Source of the DNA: Methylopila sp. M107
GTDB lineage: Bacteria; Pseudomonadota; Alphaproteobacteria; Rhizobiales; Methylopilaceae
DNA length: 64,000 nt
Direction: 5' to 3'
Assembly (NCBI RefSeq): GCF_000384475.1
Contig: NZ_ARWB01000001.1
Location: 3,351,039 to 3,415,038, forward strand
Made by a program: the position numbers and the translations under genes. Every line of letters starts with the position of its first letter. Position 1 is the first letter of the stretch. The notes under the pieces are model-generated. The model did not search any database and was not told the DNA's origin. It was given only the letters and a program-made list of their open reading frames with translations. Shown here piece after piece: positions 43,133 through 52,180 of the stretch.

Positions 43133-44368
43133 TCAGTCGAAGAGGACGTTCAGCCTGTCCGAGAAGGCGCCGCGCTTGACCAGCCGGCCGCCGGGCGCGT
43201 GCCTCAGGTTCTTGCGGCGCAGCAGCGGCTTCAGCATCAGGGGGAGGAGCGCCTCGTTCATGCGCGCCCCGAAGCACATGTGCCGGCCGAGCCCGAAGTG
43301 GATGAAGGCGTTGGCCGGCCGCGCCGGATCGAACGTTTCGGGCGCCGGAACCCGCCGGCTGTCGCGCATCGCTGAGCTGAACGCCACATGCACGGTCGCG
43401 CCATTCGGGACGTCTGTGGCGCGGCGCGTTCCTTTCGCGATGACCTGGTCGCCGAGCGCGACGCGCGGCAGCGCGGGCGCGAGCGGGTCAAACCGCATCG
43501 CCTCGAACACGACGCCGGCGAGCGCGGCGTGGTCATTGGCCCGCGCGGCGAGCTGCGCTCGCTCCAGTTCCGTGGGACGGAGGAGCAGCTGTTCCAGCGC
43601 CTGCGGCACGACCATCGGGGGCTGCGGGGGCCCGCCGACCATGAACCCCATCAAGGCGGTGCGGATCTTCACGTCGCTGAACTCATCCGGGCGCGCCGGC
43701 TGGAGCGCGAGGCAGCGGCCCAGCACGTCGTCGACCGTCCGGCCGGATTGCTTGCGGGCCGCGATCTCCCCGTCGATATGCGCGCGCAGCGCAGGAGCGA
43801 TCTCGTCGACCTCCTTGCGCAGGTCCGGGTCGTTCCCGAAATCGGCGAACTGGAACTCGAACAGCCGCGTCGCCCAGACCTTGAGGTCGTAACCGTCCGG
43901 CGTCGGAACGCCGAGATAGTCGCTGTAGACATCAAAGGTCACGCGGCGGACGAGCTGGTCGACGACTTCGAGCTTTCCGTTTCCCGTCGCCACGATCGCC
44001 TCGGCGGCCGACTCGACATGAGGCGCAAGTCGGTTCGGGATGTCGGGGGCCAGCACCACATCGCGCATGGCGCGCACGTCGGCGTCATGCGCCTTCGGGT
44101 CGTCCATCCCGAGGAAGAACGGCTCGCCGCCCATGATCACGTCGAGCTTGTCGCGATAGGGCACGCCGAAGCGGTCGTCGCTGAGATAGACCTCGCGCAC
44201 GTCGTCGTAGAGCGTGACCGCATAGGTCCGCTTGTAATGGGGGATCGGCCACAGCCGACGCAGGGCGCGGAACACGAGGGGATACTTCGAGAACGCCCAC
44301 GCCCCGAGCGCCGCCTTGGCGCCGGTCGCGCCCGGGCGCAGCACGTCCTTTGAGGCCAGCGCGCTCAC
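43133..44368 (-). CDS. Cytochrome P450 with non-canonical I-helix
   Basis: 411 residues from a GTG at 44368 overlapping the upstream stop. Heme-thiolate motif FGLGRHMCFG with Cys365 (FxxGxxxCxG), ExxR helix FEAMRFDP (Glu289, Arg292). The I-helix segment reads GFMVGGPPQPPMVV (around 241-255): the usual acidic residue and Thr that deliver protons to O2 are missing and it is proline-rich. P450s that lack this pair usually handle peroxides or rearrange hydroperoxides (CYP152-like, CYP74-like). Its operon partner is a peroxidase. Third gene of the operon 47690-43133. Substrate unknown. Confidence 0.9.
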   Translation of the reverse strand: MSALASKDVLRPGATGAKAALGAWAFSKYPLVFRALRRLWPIPHYKRTYAVTLYDDVREVYLSDDRFGVPYRDKLDVIMGGEPFFLGMDDPKAHDADVRAMRDVVLAPDIPNRLAPHVESAAEAIVATGNGKLEVVDQLVRRVTFDVYSDYLGVPTPDGYDLKVWATRLFEFQFADFGNDPDLRKEVDEIAPALRAHIDGEIAARKQSGRTVDDVLGRCLALQPARPDEFSDVKIRTALMGFMVGGPPQPPMVVPQALEQLLLRPTELERAQLAARANDHAALAGVVFEAMRFDPLAPALPRVALGDQVIAKGTRRATDVPNGATVHVAFSSAMRDSRRVPAPETFDPARPANAFIHFGLGRHMCFGARMNEALLPLMLKPLLRRKNLRHAPGGRLVKRGAFSDRLNVLFD

Positions 44369-46020
44369 AGCGACGCCAGATAGTTGAGCGCCGGAAGGCT
44401 CGGCAGGAAGAAGTACTCGCCCCCGACCATCTCGACGAAGGTGTCGACGGCGACGATGCGGCGGAGAGGCTCTTCCCGGATCGTGAAGCCGCCCTCGGGG
44501 CCGATCAGCGGGTCGGCCTCGTCGAACAGCGTCGCGAAGTTGCGGTTCATCAGCCAGGTCTGCTGGACGAACTCGAACTGCCGCTCGATGTCGGTGTTGA
44601 GGCAGATGAACAGCAGGCCGCGGTCGGCGCCGTCGGGCGTCCGGAGGTCGGCGATGTCGGACCCGTACTTCCGGCCGCGCCTGAGGATGCGGTGGTTGTT
44701 CGCGGCGTCCCGCAGCGTCTTCTGGGAAGCCGCGCTCGGGGCGAGCGCGTCGCGGGGATTGGCGCGCCTGACATGCGAGCCGGGCGGGCAGCCGAGGCCC
44801 TCGGGATCGTTCTCGAAGAACCCGAAATCGTTGTCTATGCAGTTCGCCGCCGTCGGCTTCAGATAGCCGCCGGGACACAGCATGTGGCCGGCCCGGCTGC
44901 GGCCCACGACACGCTCCGCCAGCCAGTCCGCGGTCACGTGGGTCGCGGTCGGATCATGCGCGACGATCCTCTTGGCGTTCGCGTCCATGGCGTTCCAGAA
45001 CGCCGCGACGTCCTGCCGAAGCTCGCGGACGACCATATACGAACCGTCGAGCCCGAAATTGAGAAACCCCTCCGGCGCGCCGTCGGCCGTCAGGCCGGCG
45101 TTCAGCCCGTCGTCGCTTTCAGCGACGAGCGGGCCGGGCGCGTTCTCGCGGTGGCCGTTGACGTGGCCGATCAGGATCTCGCCGAGCGGCACGCCGTGCA
45201 GCGGGTCGCGCTTGGCGGGCGTTCCATCGTCGAGCTCGATGTCGCCGTCCTCGGCGTCGACGTCGCTCTGCAGGCCGAACGGGATCGGTTGCGACAGGCC
45301 GTCGGCGAATCCGAAATGCTCGTAGCCGACGCCGGCGATCTCACGCAGACTCAGCTTCAGGCTGCGTTCGACGACGACGTCACGGGGAGCGAGCGCCGTC
45401 TTGACGTCCTCCTTCCATTGGGCCGCCTCGTCCTCCGTCGCGCAATAGAGCAGGAGGAGCGCATGGACGGTCTGCGGCGTCGGGCCGGGGCCGGGGTCGA
45501 ACGCCATGCTGGATCTCTGGTCCGGCGCCATCGCGGCGCCGAGTTCCGGCTGCCTCGCGCCGGCCGCGACCTGGACGGCCGCGACATTGCCGCTCCATTC
45601 CGGGCCGCCCGGAATGACCGTGCTGAGCCACCCTTCCGGATTCCGGTCCCCGAGCCGGCGAAGCCTGTCGACGTCGCACATGCCGTCACGGAACGGCTCG
45701 GAGAACGTCTGCAGAGCCGGTTCGTCGAGGCCGAGCTTCCTCATGCCGAGCCAGGTCAGCGCGACGATCGCGGCGCGCGGATCGGCGCCGTCGGAGTCCG
45801 TCGGCGGCGCGGCGTCCATGAGCGCCTTCAGGGCCGCGCCGCGTTTTTCGTAGGGCTTGTCGCCGGGGCCCGGTTTCCAATCGAACCTGAGGAAGAGGGC
45901 CTCGGAATAGGGCAGCGCCCCGAAACCGGTCACGACGATGCCCTGCGCCTGCCGGTCGTGCGGCGACTTGAGCCTCCAGCCTTTCGGCTTGCCCGGCGCC
46001 GTCACAGGTCCCTGGCCCAT
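44365..46020 (-). CDS. DyP-type heme peroxidase (long form)
   Basis: 551 residues. DyP signature GFADG at 237-241 (distal Asp240), proximal His416 in GCPPGSHVRRANPRD, and distal Arg in HRILRRG (443-449). The family usually spans 300-500 residues; this one is at the long end with extra segments. No signal peptide, so cytosolic unless it is encapsulated or membrane-associated. It overlaps the upstream membrane-protein gene by 19 bases and the P450 gene by the GTGA stop/start, so the three are translationally coupled. Oxidizes substrates with H2O2 or organic peroxides. Confidence 0.92.
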   Translation of the reverse strand: MGQGPVTAPGKPKGWRLKSPHDRQAQGIVVTGFGALPYSEALFLRFDWKPGPGDKPYEKRGAALKALMDAAPPTDSDGADPRAAIVALTWLGMRKLGLDEPALQTFSEPFRDGMCDVDRLRRLGDRNPEGWLSTVIPGGPEWSGNVAAVQVAAGARQPELGAAMAPDQRSSMAFDPGPGPTPQTVHALLLLYCATEDEAAQWKEDVKTALAPRDVVVERSLKLSLREIAGVGYEHFGFADGLSQPIPFGLQSDVDAEDGDIELDDGTPAKRDPLHGVPLGEILIGHVNGHRENAPGPLVAESDDGLNAGLTADGAPEGFLNFGLDGSYMVVRELRQDVAAFWNAMDANAKRIVAHDPTATHVTADWLAERVVGRSRAGHMLCPGGYLKPTAANCIDNDFGFFENDPEGLGCPPGSHVRRANPRDALAPSAASQKTLRDAANNHRILRRGRKYGSDIADLRTPDGADRGLLFICLNTDIERQFEFVQQTWLMNRNFATLFDEADPLIGPEGGFTIREEPLRRIVAVDTFVEMVGGEYFFLPSLPALNYLASL

Positions 46021-47690
46021 AGGACCGCCTCCTTGGCCGACAGACGCGGCTTCCTCAGCCCTTCGGCGATGCGGTGATGGCGCTCGATCTGGTCGACTGT
46101 GAAGTCTTCATAGGCGCTGTACCAGAACCGGCTGATGGTCATGGAGTGGCGCGCCCACTGCTTGAACTTGCGGCCGTGGCTCGCTCCGTCCAGCACCAGG
46201 AAGCGGGTCGGGGGAAAGCCCACGCAGCTGCCCCAGGCGAGCGTCAGCCCGCCATGCGCCTTCTCGATGAAATCGTCGAGATAGCTCGACCAGCTGTGGT
46301 CGAAATTGCTGAAGAACATCAGCCGGCTGCCGTTGTCGACGAAGGCCCAGTGGGCGAAATGCACGGTGCGCATGCTGCCGAGATAGCCGTCCGTGGCGAC
46401 GACCCGCAGCAGCAGATGAAGGCCGAGATGGCCGGTCAGGAACAGCCCCATCCTGAGGACGCCCGGCTTCACATGGGTCAGGCTTCCCATGTGGTTCTGG
46501 GCGACTCGGTCCTCCCGCAGCGCCATGCCGCTCAGCAGTTCGGGATCGACCGCGGGCGCGTCGTGGAAGGCGTCGCGGCGCTCGAGCAGGCGCAGCCAAA
46601 GCACGACGGCGGGCAGCGCGAAGACGATTGCGGCGAACAGGCCGAGCGACACGTTGCGGACCGACGGCTCCCAGAAATCCCGGAACGCCCCGTCGGACAG
46701 CGCCGCGGTGGCGAGGGCGCCGACCGTCGAGACCAGCGCGACGTAGACGACCAGCGCCACGACGACGACCACGGCGAGCGTGATGGGGTTCGCCAGCGAG
46801 GCGACGCTGTTCTTGCGGGACAGGCTCGACGGATCGAGGCCGCCTGACGGCGCAGGCGCTCCCAGGCCCTCGTAAGGCGCCCGGACGCGCCAGATGGCCA
46901 TCACCAGGACGATCCCGAGAACCGTGAAGAGCAGCAGGAACCGAAGCCAGGAATCGGCGATCAGCGCGACCGCGATGCCGGGGATCGAGAGCGCAAACAA
47001 CGCCGCGAACACGAAGGCGACGAGGCGGAGGATGTCGACCGCCCGCTCAAGCGCCGGAAACCGGGCGGGGGCCGGCGCGGCGAGCCAGGCATGGCCGGGC
47101 AGCAGCGCCTGGCGAAGCATCGCGTGGACGCCTTCGGCGGGCTGACCGCGATACGGATTGGGCGACAGAGGGTCCGGCTGCGCCAAAGCCTTTCGCGTGG
47201 CGAGAAAGAGCTCGCCCTCCTGCAGGATCACATTGCGTTCGAGACCCCGGTTGCCGTGATGGAAGACGCTCGGCCTGATGCTCTTGAGCTCGAAATAGGC
47301 CGCGAGCGGCTGGCGCGAGTCGTGTGCGGTCACGGCGTCGTAGAGCGGCCCGCCGCCGTCCGCCGGCCGCTTGCAGCAGCGCAGCATCAGGCGCAGCAGA
47401 CAGTCGTCGTGTGCAGGCCCGCTCGCGGCGGCTTCGAGCTGCGCCCAGAACGGACCCGGCGGACCGTCGAAATTCGCCTCGATCACGAAGACCGGATCGT
47501 AGTCGGCGCTGGTGAACACGCTCATCGACATGAAGTGCAGCAGCGGCGCCCGGTCCCTCAGCGCCGAATAGCGCGCGCCGGTTGGCGACTTGGCCTCATG
47601 CAGCGCCTTGAATGCGTCGATGAGCAGCTTCAGCCGCTCGATGCTCTGCGGCTGAACCTCCAACGCCACTGACAACGTCGTCTGCGCCAC
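46002..47690 (-). CDS. Four-TM protein of unknown function, first gene of the peroxidase operon
   Basis: 562 residues from a GTG at 47690 (an ATG at 47783 would add a non-conserved leader). N-terminal soluble domain (about 1-210; LLHFMSMSVFTSADYDPVFVIEANFDGP), then four TM segments at about 219-243, 249-269, 302-329 and 348-370, then a C-terminal soluble domain (about 395-562; RTVHFAHWAFVDNGSRLMFFSNFDHSW, IEKAHGGLTLAWGSCVGFPPTRF). Both soluble halves resemble the alpha/beta ferredoxin-like halves of the DyP-type fold, but I see no heme His/Asp motif. It could be a membrane scaffold for the peroxidase/P450. The recognition of the family is by eye; function unproved. Confidence 0.8.
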   Translation of the reverse strand: MAQTTLSVALEVQPQSIERLKLLIDAFKALHEAKSPTGARYSALRDRAPLLHFMSMSVFTSADYDPVFVIEANFDGPPGPFWAQLEAAASGPAHDDCLLRLMLRCCKRPADGGGPLYDAVTAHDSRQPLAAYFELKSIRPSVFHHGNRGLERNVILQEGELFLATRKALAQPDPLSPNPYRGQPAEGVHAMLRQALLPGHAWLAAPAPARFPALERAVDILRLVAFVFAALFALSIPGIAVALIADSWLRFLLLFTVLGIVLVMAIWRVRAPYEGLGAPAPSGGLDPSSLSRKNSVASLANPITLAVVVVVALVVYVALVSTVGALATAALSDGAFRDFWEPSVRNVSLGLFAAIVFALPAVVLWLRLLERRDAFHDAPAVDPELLSGMALREDRVAQNHMGSLTHVKPGVLRMGLFLTGHLGLHLLLRVVATDGYLGSMRTVHFAHWAFVDNGSRLMFFSNFDHSWSSYLDDFIEKAHGGLTLAWGSCVGFPPTRFLVLDGASHGRKFKQWARHSMTISRFWYSAYEDFTVDQIERHHRIAEGLRKPRLSAKEAVLWARDL

Positions 47691-48182
47691 AGCGAGCCCC
47701 CGCCGGAAGCTTGGAAGCGTACCTGGAGCCCGAGTGTTCCCGGACGCCGCCTGCCTGCGAAAACCACCCCGAACCAGAAACACGCCGATAAGCCGGGCGT
47801 GCCTCGCCCGAATACGGCCGTTCCGCGCGCCGGCCGAAACAAACGATCGGCCAATTCAAGACCCTGCGGATGCGAGTTCTTTCAAACCCAAAGAAACAAC
47901 GATTTCGGCGTGTCCTGCAATCGAAACTTGAGGCGTGTCTTGCGGCGGCTCCGACCCGCCCGGCCGTCCTTTCTGAGCGCTCCTATCGGAGTCGTTGGGA
48001 TTGGCGGGATCGCGCCTGTCGTCGACCGAACGAGGGGCCGAAGCGTTCGGCGGCGCCTGCACGCCCCCTCGCAGAGCCAAAGGCGCCTTTTAGTTGTCTA
48101 TAAATTCGATAGATTGACTTGCATAAAGCGGCTTCGGGTCGCATTCTGACGTGAGGCGACAGCCCCACCGACGCGACGGCCC
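47691..48182. other. Divergent promoter region
   Basis: 492 bases between the divergent peroxidase operon and the oxygenase-sulfhydrylase operon. Apart from the palindrome at 48097-48113 I see no gene or repeat. The region is more AT-rich near 47850-48130, as expected for promoters. Confidence 0.6.
48097..48113. promoter_or_regulatory. 17-bp palindrome, candidate sulfur-regulon operator (site A)
   Basis: TCTATAAATTCGATAGA: a TCTAT/ATAGA inverted repeat with a 7-base spacer, 70 bases before the oxygenase start. Near-identical to 58423-58439 (15 of 17 positions), upstream of the sulfonate operon on the opposite strand. Confidence 0.65.
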
Positions 48183-49217
48183 ATGAGCGAGACGCTTCCC
48201 ACAATCGATCTGCGCCGCAGCTTCGGCTCTGCGGATGATCGCAAGGCGCTCCTCGCCGAGCTGCGGATGGCGGCGCGCGATCCTGGGTTCTTCTATCTCG
48301 TCGGCCACGGCGTTCCCGAGACCCTGACCAAAGACGTGCTCGCGCTGTCGCGGCGGTTCTTTTCGCTCCCAGACAGCGACAAGCTTGCGATCGAGATGGC
48401 GCGGTCGCCGCATTTCCGCGGCTATACCCGCGCCGGCGCCGAGATAACCCGCGGCCGGCCCGACTGGCGCGAGCAGGTCGACGTCGGGCGCGAAGGCGAG
48501 GCGCTTGCCTTCGATCCGGCGGCGCCGGCGTGGCGGCGGCTGGTCGGGCCGAACCAGTGGCCGGCGGCGCTTCCCCAACTGCGCCCCGTCCTGCTCGACT
48601 ATCTCGCGGTCGTCACCCGGCTCGGCGTCGACGTGCTGCGGCTTCTGTCGGCCTCGCTCGGGCAGCCCGAGGAGGCGCTCGCGCCGATCTATACGCCCGA
48701 GCCGAACCAGCTGCTGAAGATCATCCGCTATCCGGGACGCGACGCCGCCGACGGCGGCCAGGGCGTCGGCGCCCACAAGGACTCCGGCTTCCTCACCGTC
48801 CTGCTGCAGGACGAGACGGCCGGGCTGCAGGTCGAGACGGAGCGCGGCTGGATCCAAGCGCCGCCGGTGGCCGGAACGTTCGTGGTCAATGTCGGAGAGG
48901 TCCTCGAACTCGCCTCGAACGGTTACCTCAGGGCGAACGTCCATCGCGTCGTCGCGCCGCCGGCGCAGACCGACCGGCTGTCCGTCGCCTTCTTCCTCGG
49001 CGCGAGGCTCGACGCCACCGTCCCGGTCCTCGACATCCCGCCGTCGCTCGCGGCCGACGCGCGGGGCGTCACACAGGACCCGCTCAATCCGCTGTTCCGT
49101 GACGTCGGGCGCAACTTCCTGAAAAGCCGGCTTCGGTCGCATCCCGACGTCGCCCGCCGTCACCACGCGGACCTGCTCGACCCGGCGGAGAGCGCCGCGC
49201 CCGCGTCCGCCTACTGA
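48183..49217 (+). CDS. 2-oxoglutarate/Fe(II)-dependent oxygenase, isopenicillin-N-synthase family
   Basis: 344 residues. Iron ligands His198 and Asp200 in HKDSGFL and His254 in ANVHRVV; the 2OG-binding Arg265-x-Ser267 (DRLSVAF). N-terminal PTIDLRRS and FFYLVGHGVPE are the DIOX_N landmarks. Such enzymes oxidise diverse small molecules; next to a sulfhydrylase and a sulfonate system it may free sulfur from an organic donor, but the substrate is not visible. Start at 48183 directly after a conserved ATG; the palindrome lies upstream. Followed 26 bases later by the sulfhydrylase gene. Confidence 0.92.
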   Translation: MSETLPTIDLRRSFGSADDRKALLAELRMAARDPGFFYLVGHGVPETLTKDVLALSRRFFSLPDSDKLAIEMARSPHFRGYTRAGAEITRGRPDWREQVDVGREGEALAFDPAAPAWRRLVGPNQWPAALPQLRPVLLDYLAVVTRLGVDVLRLLSASLGQPEEALAPIYTPEPNQLLKIIRYPGRDAADGGQGVGAHKDSGFLTVLLQDETAGLQVETERGWIQAPPVAGTFVVNVGEVLELASNGYLRANVHRVVAPPAQTDRLSVAFFLGARLDATVPVLDIPPSLAADARGVTQDPLNPLFRDVGRNFLKSRLRSHPDVARRHHADLLDPAESAAPASAY

Positions 49218-49243
49218 ACCCGGAAGCCCAAACGAGGCCGATC

Positions 49244-50578
49244 ATGACCACCGACAGCAAGCGTTTCGAGACCCTCGCGCTCCATGGCGGCTCCTATCGG
49301 GCGGACCCGGCCACCGGCTCGGTCGCAGTGCCGATCTATCAGACCTCGTCGTTCCAGTTCGACGACGCCGACCACGCCGCGCGGCTGTTCGCGCTGGAGG
49401 AGATCGGCCAGATCTACACCCGCATCAAGAACCCGACGCAGGACGTGCTCGAGGAGCGGCTCGCGGCGCTCGAAGGCGGCGTCGCGGCGCTCGCGGTCTC
49501 GTCGGGTCAGGCCGCGACCGCCTTCTCGCTGCTCAACATCGCGCAGGCCGGCGACAACATCGTCTCCTCGACCGACCTCTATGGCGGGACCTGGACGCTG
49601 TTCTCCCAAACGCTGAAGCAGTTCGGGGTCGAGATCCGCTTCGTCGACCCGGCCGACCCGGAGAACTTCCGGCGGGCGACCGACGAGCGCACGCGCGCCT
49701 ATTTCGCCGAGACGCTGCCGAACCCGAAGCTGCACGTGTTTCCGATCGCCGAGGTCGCAGCGATCGGCCGGTCGCTGGGCGTGCCGCTCATCGTCGACAA
49801 CACCGCGACGCCGCTGATCGCGCGTCCCTTCGATCATGGCGCGGCGATCGTTGTCTATTCGACGACGAAATACATCGGCGGGCACGGCGCCGCGATCGGC
49901 GGGGCGATCGTCGACGGCGGCAATTTCGACTGGGAGGCCCATGCCGGCCGCTTCCCGCTGCTCAACACGCCCGACCACGCCTATCACGGCGTCGTCTGGA
50001 CGGAAGCCGCGAAGCCGCTCGGGCCGATCGCCTATGCGCTGCGGGCGAGGACCCGCCTGCTGCGCGATCTCGGCGCGGCGATCGCGCCCCAGAACGCCTT
50101 CCTGTTCATCCAGGGACTGGAGACGCTTCCGCTCCGCATCCGCCAGCATGTCGAGAACGCCGCGAAGGTCGCGGACTTCCTGTCCGGCCGCGACGAGGTC
50201 GCAAGCGTGATCTTCCCCGGCCTGCAGACCGGAGAGCCCCGCCGCCGCGCCGACGCCTATCTGAGCGGGGGCTACGGCGCGCTGGTCGGCTTCGAGCTGA
50301 AGGACGGCGTCGAGGCGGGCCGCCGCTTCATCGACAGCCTGAAGCTGCTCTACCACGTCGCAAACATCGGCGACGCGCGCTCGCTCGCAATCCATCCGGC
50401 CTCCACCACCCACCAGCAGCTGACGGAGGAAGAGCAGCGCGCCGCCGGCGTGACGCCAGGATATGTCCGCCTTTCGGTCGGCATCGAGCATCCGGACGAC
50501 ATCATCGCCGACATCGGCCAAGCGCTGGACGCGGCGCGCAGCGCGCCGTCCCGCGCGCCCGCTCTCAACGCCGCCTGA
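49244..50578 (+). CDS. O-acetylhomoserine sulfhydrylase
   Basis: 444 residues. PLP enzyme of the Cys/Met gamma family: FETLALHGG start, Lys209 in YSTTKYIGGHG forms the aldimine, and the substrate-binding ARSLAIHPASTTHQQLTE segment is present. Converts O-acetylhomoserine and sulfide (or methanethiol) to homocysteine or methionine. Part of a plus-strand operon with the oxygenase (26 bases upstream) and the hydrolase (60 bases downstream). It would fix sulfide released by the sulfonate monooxygenase encoded on the other strand. A SAM-riboswitch-like structure was looked for and not recognised. Confidence 0.94.
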   Translation: MTTDSKRFETLALHGGSYRADPATGSVAVPIYQTSSFQFDDADHAARLFALEEIGQIYTRIKNPTQDVLEERLAALEGGVAALAVSSGQAATAFSLLNIAQAGDNIVSSTDLYGGTWTLFSQTLKQFGVEIRFVDPADPENFRRATDERTRAYFAETLPNPKLHVFPIAEVAAIGRSLGVPLIVDNTATPLIARPFDHGAAIVVYSTTKYIGGHGAAIGGAIVDGGNFDWEAHAGRFPLLNTPDHAYHGVVWTEAAKPLGPIAYALRARTRLLRDLGAAIAPQNAFLFIQGLETLPLRIRQHVENAAKVADFLSGRDEVASVIFPGLQTGEPRRRADAYLSGGYGALVGFELKDGVEAGRRFIDSLKLLYHVANIGDARSLAIHPASTTHQQLTEEEQRAAGVTPGYVRLSVGIEHPDDIIADIGQALDAARSAPSRAPALNAA

Positions 50579-50637
50579 CCGGGCGGCAGGACTCCCCCGC
50601 CGCCTTCACCGATCGCCTCGTTTCAGGAGCCGAAACC

Positions 50638-51495
50638 ATGACCGTCACGCCCGCCTGGCCCGAAAGCCGCTTCGTCACGCTCGGTGGCGTTCGGCGCCAT
50701 TACGTGACGATCGGCGACCGGGGGCCGATCGTCGTGCTGCTGCACGGCTACGGCGACAGCTGGAGAAGTTTCGACCCCCTGCTGCCGGCGCTTTCGGACG
50801 GGTTCCGCGTGTTCGCGCTTGATCAGCGCGGGCACGGCCTGTCGGGCGAGACGCAAGGCTACGCCGTCTCCGATTTCGTCGACGACGCGATCGACTTTCT
50901 GGAGGCCGTCACGTCCGAACCGGTCCATCTCGTCGGGCATTCCCTCGGCGCGATCGTCGCGCAGAGGGTCGCGGGCCGAAGGTCCGAGCTCCTGCGCAGC
51001 CTGACCCTGATCGGCGCCGCGCCCACCGCAGCCCGCAACGCCACGCTGAGCGCCGTGCGCGCCGAACTCGAAGAACTTGGCGAGACCGTCACGGACGATT
51101 TCATCGACGCCTTCCAGACGGCGGAGTTCGTGAGCCCCGTCCGGGAAAGGCGGCGGCGCGCGCTCCTCGGCGACAGCCGCAGGCTGTCTCCGCGCACCTG
51201 GCGCGAGGCGCTCGACGGCTTGCTGAACGAGCCGGCGGATTTCGAGACGGATGAGATTAGGCGCCCGACCCTGTCGCTCTGGGGCGCGCGCGACGGCGTG
51301 TTCGACCGCGGCGCGCAGGTCGCCCTGATGCGGGCGATCCCGCATCTGGAGGCGATCCATTATGCGGGCGTCGGTCATTCGCCGCATTGGGAGATCGCCG
51401 ATCAGGTGGCGAGCGACATCACGAGGTTCATCGAGAGCACGGAATACAGGCGCCCGTCCGCCGGCCTCCGGTGGCGGCCGGCCTACGCCGACTGA
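50638..51495 (+). CDS. Alpha/beta hydrolase
   Basis: 285 residues. HGYGDSWRSFDPLLPAL, LDQRGHGLS, nucleophile Ser102 in GHSLGAI, catalytic Asp near GARDGVF and His in GVGHSPHWE. Typical soluble single-domain esterase/lyase/haloperoxidase-like hydrolase. Third gene of the sulfur cluster, so it may clip an ester or thioester of the sulfur donor. Substrate unknown. AGGAGCC before the ATG. Confidence 0.88.
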   Translation: MTVTPAWPESRFVTLGGVRRHYVTIGDRGPIVVLLHGYGDSWRSFDPLLPALSDGFRVFALDQRGHGLSGETQGYAVSDFVDDAIDFLEAVTSEPVHLVGHSLGAIVAQRVAGRRSELLRSLTLIGAAPTAARNATLSAVRAELEELGETVTDDFIDAFQTAEFVSPVRERRRRALLGDSRRLSPRTWREALDGLLNEPADFETDEIRRPTLSLWGARDGVFDRGAQVALMRAIPHLEAIHYAGVGHSPHWEIADQVASDITRFIESTEYRRPSAGLRWRPAYAD

Positions 51496-51531
51496 ACGCT
51501 TCGGCGCCGGGCGCCTCGGCGTCCGACGGCG

Positions 51532-52173
51532 TCAGTCGACCGGCGTAAACGGGATCGCGTCGGTGCGGTCGCGGATCGCCCGCTCCAGAAGGTCGAGCCG
51601 GTCTTGCCCCCAGAACGGCTCGTCGCGGAAGAAATAGAACGGCGCGCCGAACAGCTGGCGGTCGATCGCCTCCCTCGTCAGCGCGGCCTCCTGTTCCGCG
51701 AGCGCTGGTTCGCGCAGCGCTTCGCCAAGCAGGTCTTCGCCCGGCAGTCCCTGTTCGTTCGCGAGCCGCACGAGCGTCGCTTCGTTCGCGACGTCGAGTT
51801 CGTCCGCCCAGACGGCCTTCAGCCCGGCATGGACGAAGCCCGAGACGTCGAGCGTCCTCTCCAGCGCGGCCAGAACCATGCGGTGGCCGAGCGACGGGTC
51901 GGCCGGATAGAAACGTGGATGCAGCACGAGCGGTATGCCGCGGATCTCGCGCCACCGTTTCATCTCGACCAGCCGATAGGCCTGCCGCTGCGCCGGACGT
52001 TCCCGGACCGGCTTGCCGCCGCCGGCGGCGAAGACAGCCAGCAGGTCGATTGGCCGGTATGTCACCTCGGCGTCCGTGCGGCGGACGAGGTCCTGGAAGG
52101 CGAGGCCGCCGACATAGGACCAGAGCGAGATGAAGCTGAAATAGTAGTCGATCCGCGGACGATCCCGGCTCAT
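51532..52173 (-). CDS. DsbA-fold 2-hydroxychromene-2-carboxylate isomerase-like protein
   Basis: 213 residues. GST-kappa/DsbA-fold: IDYYFSFISLWSYVGG start, a helical insert, then QEAALTREAIDRQLFGAPFYFFRDEPFWGQDRLDLLERAI, the C-terminal signature of HCCA isomerase. Usually glutathione-dependent. It is the last gene of the sulfonate operon: its start is 7 bases after the ATPase gene. It might handle an aromatic or thiol intermediate. Convergent with the hydrolase gene across 36 bases. Confidence 0.88.
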   Translation of the reverse strand: MSRDRPRIDYYFSFISLWSYVGGLAFQDLVRRTDAEVTYRPIDLLAVFAAGGGKPVRERPAQRQAYRLVEMKRWREIRGIPLVLHPRFYPADPSLGHRMVLAALERTLDVSGFVHAGLKAVWADELDVANEATLVRLANEQGLPGEDLLGEALREPALAEQEAALTREAIDRQLFGAPFYFFRDEPFWGQDRLDLLERAIRDRTDAIPFTPVD

Positions 52174-52180
52174 CTGTCGG

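Noticed and set aside
47950-48182. SAM-type riboswitch before the sulfhydrylase operon
   Set aside because: I looked for a conserved stem pattern and found only the 17-bp palindrome; no riboswitch pattern seen.
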